A program made the position numbers and the translations under genes. The notes under the pieces were generated by a model. The model was not told where the DNA came from. It did no database searches and saw only the letters and a program-made list of their open reading frames with translations. A DNA stretch of 35,039 nt, from contig CANBQX010000003.1 in the NCBI GenBank assembly GCA_947371775.1, positions 1 to 35,039 on the forward strand. Reading direction: 5' to 3'. Shown here piece by piece: positions 30,139 through 35,039 of the stretch (position 1 is its first letter; each line of letters begins with the position of its first letter). Source of the DNA: Comamonadaceae bacterium (GTDB lineage Bacteria > Pseudomonadota > Gammaproteobacteria > Burkholderiales > Burkholderiaceae_C).

Positions 30139-33006
30139 ATGACCTTTGACACCCCCCCTACGGATCCAGAGCGCCCCATGAAAACCGCTGCCAAAACCAT
30201 ACCGCCCAAGCACTCTAAAAACAGCGAGCGCCCTTTGGTCGAAGACATCCGGCTGCTGGGGCGCATGCTGGGAGACGTGATTCGCGAGCAAGATGGTGAG
30301 GCCGCATTCGCGCTGGTCGAGCGAATCCGCACACTGTCGGTTGCCTTTAGACGTGACGCCGACCCAGAGGCCGACAAGGCCTTGAAGAAGCTGCTCAAGG
30401 GCCTGAGCGCAGACCAAACGGTCAGCGTTATTCGCGCCTTCACCTATTTCAGCCACCTGGCCAACCTGGCCGAGGACCGCCACCACATCCGTCGCCGTGC
30501 CGTCCACGAGCGGGCGGGCGACTCGCAAGAGGGCAGTATTGACGTGGCCGTGTCGCGGCTGCGCTGGGCAGGCATCACACCGCAGGCCATTTCGCAATCC
30601 TTGGCTCAAAGTTTTGTTTCGCCGGTACTGACCGCCCACCCCACCGAGGTTCAGCGCAAAAGTATTTTGGACGCGGAGCGTGCGATTGCGCAGTTGTTGA
30701 GTGCGCGGGACGAAGTGCTCTACCGGGGCGAGGCCCAACCGCGCAATGCGCTGACCCAGCGCGAGCTCGCAGCCATTGACGCGCACATTCGTGCCCGTGT
30801 CGCCCAGCTGTGGCAAACACGCTTGCTGCGCTACAACAAACTCACCGTGGCAGACGAGGTAGAAAACGCCCTGAGCTATTACGAGTCCACGTTTTTGCGT
30901 GAAATCCCCAAGCTCTATGGCGACCTGGAGCAGCACCTGGGCGCACTGCCGGTGCATTCGTTTTTGCGCATGGGCCAATGGATAGGCGGCGACCGGGACG
31001 GCAACCCCAATGTCAGCGCCCACACTCTGGAATACGCGCTGCGCCGCCAAAGCGAGGTGGCGCTGCGCCACTATTTGACCGAAGTGCATTTGCTCGGTGG
31101 TGAACTGTCCATCTCCACCATGCTGTGCGACTGCAGCTCCGAGATGCAAGCCCTGGCCGCGCGCAGCCCGGACCAAAATCCCCACCGAGAAGATGAGCCT
31201 TACCGCCGTGCGCTGATTGGCACCTATGCGCGCCTGGCGGCCACCTTGCAATCGCTGACGGGCACCGATGCGGCACGCCATGCCGTGCCGCCCCAAAACC
31301 CCTACCTGCGCGCGCAAGAGCTGGTGGCGGATTTGCGCACTATTGAGAGCTCGCTGATCCACAACCATGGCCAAGCCCTGACCAGCCAAAGGCTGCACCC
31401 CTTGATTCGCGCGGTAGAAGTGTTCGGCTTCCATCTGGCCACGGTCGACCTGCGCCAAAGCTCTGACAAGCACGAAGCCGTGGTCGCCGAGCTGCTGCGC
31501 ACCGCGCGGCTCGAGCCCGACTACAGCGCCTTGGAGGAAGACCGCAAACGCGCCCTGCTGCTGGGCCTGCTGAACGATGCCCGCGCCCTGAAAGTGGCGG
31601 GTGCCAGCTACAGCGAGCACGCGCAAAGCGAAATGGCGATTTTTGACATGGCCAAGGTCATGCGCGAGCGCTTTGGGCGGGAAGCCATTCGCCACTACAT
31701 CATCAGCCACACCGAATCGGTGAGCGACTTGCTGGAGGTGCTGATCCTGCAAAAAGAAGCCGGTCTGCTGCGTGGCACGCTGGATGGGCAGGCGGTGTGC
31801 GACCTGATCGTGGTGCCGCTGTTTGAAACGATTGAAGACCTGCGCAACGCCGCGCCCATCATGGCGGAGTTTTACGCGCTGCCAGGCGTGGCCGCCTTGG
31901 TGCAACACAGCGGCGCCGAGCAGGACATCATGCTGGGCTATTCCGACAGCAACAAAGATGGCGGCATCTTCACCAGCAACTGGGAGCTCTACCGCGCCGA
32001 AATCGCGTTGGTGGAACTCTTTGACACGCTATCGGCCCAGCACCCTATCCAGCTGCGCATGTTCCACGGACGTGGCGGCACGGTGGGGCGCGGCGGCGGC
32101 CCCAGCTACCAGGCGATTCTTGCGCAGCCGCCCGGCACGGTGCGCGGCCAGATCCGTTTGACCGAACAGGGTGAAGTCATCGGCTCCAAGTACGCCAACC
32201 CCGAAATCGGTAGACGCAACCTGGAGACGCTGGTGGCGGCGACGCTGGAGGCCACGCTGCTGCAATCGACCAAAGCCGCCACGCCGGCGTTTTTGCAGGC
32301 AGCGGCGCAACTCTCGCAGTTCAGCATGGAGGCTTACCGCAAACTGGTCTACGAAACCCCGGGCTTTACCGACTACTTTTTCAGCTCCACGCCGATCCGC
32401 GAGATCGCCGAGCTCAACATCGGTTCGCGCCCCGCATCGCGCAAAGCCACCCAGGCGATTGAAGACTTGCGCGCTATCCCCTGGGGTTTTAGCTGGGGCC
32501 AGTGCCGCCTCGCATTGCCAGGCTGGCTTGGTTTTGGCGCGGCGGTGAAGCGCTTTGTCCATGGCGACGGCGGCGAGCACAGCGCTGCGCAGGTCAAAGA
32601 ACGCACTGCCTTGTTGCGCCGCATGGAGCGCCAGTGGCCGTTTTTCCAGACCCTTTTGTCCAATATGGACATGGTGATGGCCAAGAGCGATCTGGCGCTC
32701 GCCGCACGCTATGCCGAGCTGGTGCCCGACGCAAGGCTGCGCAAGAAAATATTTGCGGCCCTGGAGGCCGAGTGGCACAGCACGGCCCAAGCCCTGACGC
32801 TGATCACCGGCGACAAGCAGCGCCTGGCACACAACGCGGCCTTGCAGCGCTCTATCCGCCACCGCTTCCCTTATATCGATCCGCTGCACCATTTGCAGGT
32901 GGAGCTGGTGTGCCGCTACCGTGCAGGCCAGTCGGATGAGCGGGTACAGCGCGGCATCCATATTTCTATCAATGGCATTGCCGCCGGACTGCGCAATACC
33001 GGCTAA
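30139..33006 (+). CDS. ppc: Phosphoenolpyruvate carboxylase
   Basis: The 955-residue cytosolic enzyme carboxylates PEP to oxaloacetate to refill the TCA cycle. VLTAHPTEVQR (catalytic His167), the substrate loop GRGGTVGRGGGP (about 644-655) and the C-terminal RNTG, the last four residues typical of the family, are all intact. ATG 30139 or ATG 30178 could be the start (13 residues difference, in a non-conserved region); neither has a strong ribosome-binding site. The open frame upstream of 30139 overlaps hemC and is discounted. The ppc-argH order beside hemC is common in Burkholderiales. Confidence 0.96.
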   Translation: MTFDTPPTDPERPMKTAAKTIPPKHSKNSERPLVEDIRLLGRMLGDVIREQDGEAAFALVERIRTLSVAFRRDADPEADKALKKLLKGLSADQTVSVIRAFTYFSHLANLAEDRHHIRRRAVHERAGDSQEGSIDVAVSRLRWAGITPQAISQSLAQSFVSPVLTAHPTEVQRKSILDAERAIAQLLSARDEVLYRGEAQPRNALTQRELAAIDAHIRARVAQLWQTRLLRYNKLTVADEVENALSYYESTFLREIPKLYGDLEQHLGALPVHSFLRMGQWIGGDRDGNPNVSAHTLEYALRRQSEVALRHYLTEVHLLGGELSISTMLCDCSSEMQALAARSPDQNPHREDEPYRRALIGTYARLAATLQSLTGTDAARHAVPPQNPYLRAQELVADLRTIESSLIHNHGQALTSQRLHPLIRAVEVFGFHLATVDLRQSSDKHEAVVAELLRTARLEPDYSALEEDRKRALLLGLLNDARALKVAGASYSEHAQSEMAIFDMAKVMRERFGREAIRHYIISHTESVSDLLEVLILQKEAGLLRGTLDGQAVCDLIVVPLFETIEDLRNAAPIMAEFYALPGVAALVQHSGAEQDIMLGYSDSNKDGGIFTSNWELYRAEIALVELFDTLSAQHPIQLRMFHGRGGTVGRGGGPSYQAILAQPPGTVRGQIRLTEQGEVIGSKYANPEIGRRNLETLVAATLEATLLQSTKAATPAFLQAAAQLSQFSMEAYRKLVYETPGFTDYFFSSTPIREIAELNIGSRPASRKATQAIEDLRAIPWGFSWGQCRLALPGWLGFGAAVKRFVHGDGGEHSAAQVKERTALLRRMERQWPFFQTLLSNMDMVMAKSDLALAARYAELVPDARLRKKIFAALEAEWHSTAQALTLITGDKQRLAHNAALQRSIRHRFPYIDPLHHLQVELVCRYRAGQSDERVQRGIHISINGIAAGLRNTG

Positions 33007-33016
33007 ACCGCGACGA

Positions 33017-33047
33017 AGGGCGGCGGGCGCCAAAGCTGCGCCGCCCT
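33017..33047 (+). terminator. GC-rich hairpin after ppc
   Basis: AGGGCGGC (33017-33024) pairs perfectly with GCCGCCCT (33040-33047) around a 15-base loop, 10 bases after the ppc stop. No T-run follows, so it is a weak or Rho-assisted terminator or an mRNA 3'-end hairpin. Confidence 0.5.
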
Positions 33048-33054
33048 GCCCCGA

Positions 33055-33060
33055 TAAAAT
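33055..33060 (+). promoter_or_regulatory. Candidate -10 for leaderless argH
   Basis: TAAAAT ends six bases before the argH ATG at 33067, which would put transcription start at the ATG. There is no Shine-Dalgarno between the hairpin and the ATG. A clear -35 is not visible. Confidence 0.4.
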
Positions 33061-33066
33061 CGGCGC

Positions 33067-34479
<1,413 letters not shown>

Positions 34480-34498
34480 AAGCAGCTCCATCATTGGC

Positions 34499-34504
34499 TA
34501 TAAT
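34499..34504 (+). promoter_or_regulatory. Candidate -10 box for rpmB-rpmG
   Basis: A perfect TATAAT in context TTGGCTATAATC, just after argH. The -35 region is not consensus. The context matches the putative rpmF promoter. Predicted transcription start is near 34511, 132 bases before rpmB. Confidence 0.5.
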
Positions 34505-34538
34505 CGTGGGCTTTGCTGCTTCCTGACCTCTGGTTGGG

Positions 34539-34573
34539 GAGTGGGCAGATGGGTTACCGTCACCCACTCTTTT
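34539..34573 (+). promoter_or_regulatory. Attenuator-like hairpin in rpmB leader
   Basis: GAGTGGG (34539-34545) pairs with CCCACTC (34563-34569), followed by TTTT (34570-34573). An upstream GTGGG (34506-34510) and an internal GGGT could compete for the same CCCAC strand. A second small hairpin, AGGCC-TTTT-GGCCT, lies at 34583-34596. Confidence 0.45.
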
Positions 34574-34642
34574 GGCGAGGTGAGGCCTTTTGGCCTGCGT
34601 AAAGCAGATGCCATGGCCGTTTTTCAGTATCGGAGTGTCCTT

Positions 34643-34876
34643 ATGGCACGCGTATGTCAAGTCACGGGCAAAGGCCCGATGGTCGGAAACAATGTTTCCC
34701 ATGCCAACAACAAAACCAAGCGCCGGTTTCTTCCTAACCTGCAATACCGCCGTTTCTGGGTTGAATCAGAAAACGCATGGGTGCGCCTGCGCATTTCCAA
34801 CGCCGGTCTGCGTTTGATCGACAAAAAAGGTATTGATGTGGTGCTCGCCGATTTGCGCGCACGTGGTCAGGCTTAA
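34643..34876 (+). CDS. rpmB: 50S ribosomal protein L28
   Basis: The 77-residue product starts MARVCQVTGKGPMVGNNVSHANNKTKRRF, the L28 signature within its first 29 residues, and ends in LADLRARGQA. It lacks the second CxxC of zinc-type L28. The open frame extends upstream, but ATG 34643 is the conserved start. It is co-transcribed with rpmG 17 bases downstream, the usual rpmB-rpmG pair. Confidence 0.97.
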   Translation: MARVCQVTGKGPMVGNNVSHANNKTKRRFLPNLQYRRFWVESENAWVRLRISNAGLRLIDKKGIDVVLADLRARGQA

Positions 34877-34893
34877 TATTTAAGGAACACACC

Positions 34894-35039
34894 ATGGCAA
34901 CCAAAGGCGGACGCGAAAAAATCAAGCTGGAATCGACAGCCGGCACCGGTCACTTCTACACGACCAGCAAAAACAAGAAAACCATGCCCGAGAAAATGTT
35001 GATCAAGAAATTTGATCCCAAAGCTCGCAAGCATGTGGA
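34894..35039 (+). CDS. rpmG: 50S ribosomal protein L33 (3' end cut by window)
   Basis: Forty-eight codons are visible, starting MATKGGREKIKLESTAGTGH and reaching KKFDPKARKHV; the usual length is about 55. AAGGA precedes the ATG at good spacing. It follows rpmB and is too short to have been called as a complete frame in this window. The cysteine-free form is typical of proteobacteria. Confidence 0.96.
   Translation, partial: MATKGGREKIKLESTAGTGHFYTTSKNKKTMPEKMLIKKFDPKARKHV

Noticed and set aside
30124..31908. 594-codon open frame on minus inside ppc
   Set aside because: Antisense shadow; ppc motifs are intact on plus and the antisense product has no recognisable domain.
34511..34535. Possible 4.5S RNA fragment: the complement of this segment reads GGTCAGGAAGCAGC, resembling the conserved SRP RNA apex
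   Set aside because: The GGAA tetraloop segment is missing, surrounding arms do not pair as an SRP hairpin, and the segment lies in the rpmB leader; probably chance.

Overview
The window is ordinary core chromosome of a betaproteobacterium, order Burkholderiales, most likely family Comamonadaceae (Rhodoferax/Polaromonas/Limnohabitans relatives; genus not resolvable here). This rests on gene order: nagZ-acpS-pdxJ-recO-era-rnc-lepB-lepA-mucD, fabF-acpP-fabG-fabD-fabH-plsX-rpmF-yceD, maf/methylase/sppA/Rieske/HAD/rluC/rne, hemYXDC diverging from ppc-argH, then rpmB-rpmG. It also rests on GC-rich codon use and on protein sequences typical of the group. I saw no tRNA, rRNA, insertion sequence, prophage, CRISPR array or horizontally acquired island.

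Layout. 1-1422: a patatin-like lipoprotein cut by the window edge, a small unknown gene and a small exported lysine-rich protein. 1497-9024 (minus): nagZ to lepA, a tight run with 4-nt ATGA or 1-nt TGATG overlaps, covering peptidoglycan recycling, ACP activation, PLP synthesis, recombination repair, ribosome/RNA maturation, signal peptidase and EF4. 9025-9454: a gene-free AT-richer gap holding a probable promoter and a strong terminator hairpin in front of lepA. 9455-17313 (minus): mucD, a YgfX-like membrane protein, the type II fatty acid synthesis genes, plsX and rpmF. 17458-22541: yceD, a diverging maf-methylase pair, then sppA, a Rieske protein, a HAD phosphatase and rluC on minus. 22542-23038: a long structured leader for rne. 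23039-26011: RNase E. 26072-30084 (minus): hemY, hemX, hemD, hemC. 30139-34479 (plus): ppc and argH. 34499-35039: promoter, structured leader, rpmB and a truncated rpmG.

How the genes work together. PlsX, FabH, FabD, FabG, AcpP and FabF form the initiation and elongation core of fatty acid and phospholipid synthesis, and AcpS in the next cluster activates AcpP. Era, RNase III, RNase E, RluC and LepA act on rRNA or ribosomes, and L32, L28 and L33 are ribosomal proteins. HemC and HemD make uroporphyrinogen III, with HemX and HemY downstream.

The most notable points are non-coding or about missing genes. The rpoE-rseA-rseB block usually found between fabF and mucD in Burkholderiales is absent. 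Candidate leader-RNA control elements stand before lepA, rne and rpmB. A perfect dyad sits on the putative acpP promoter, and yceD and argH look leaderless. I found no convincing undescribed multi-gene system.
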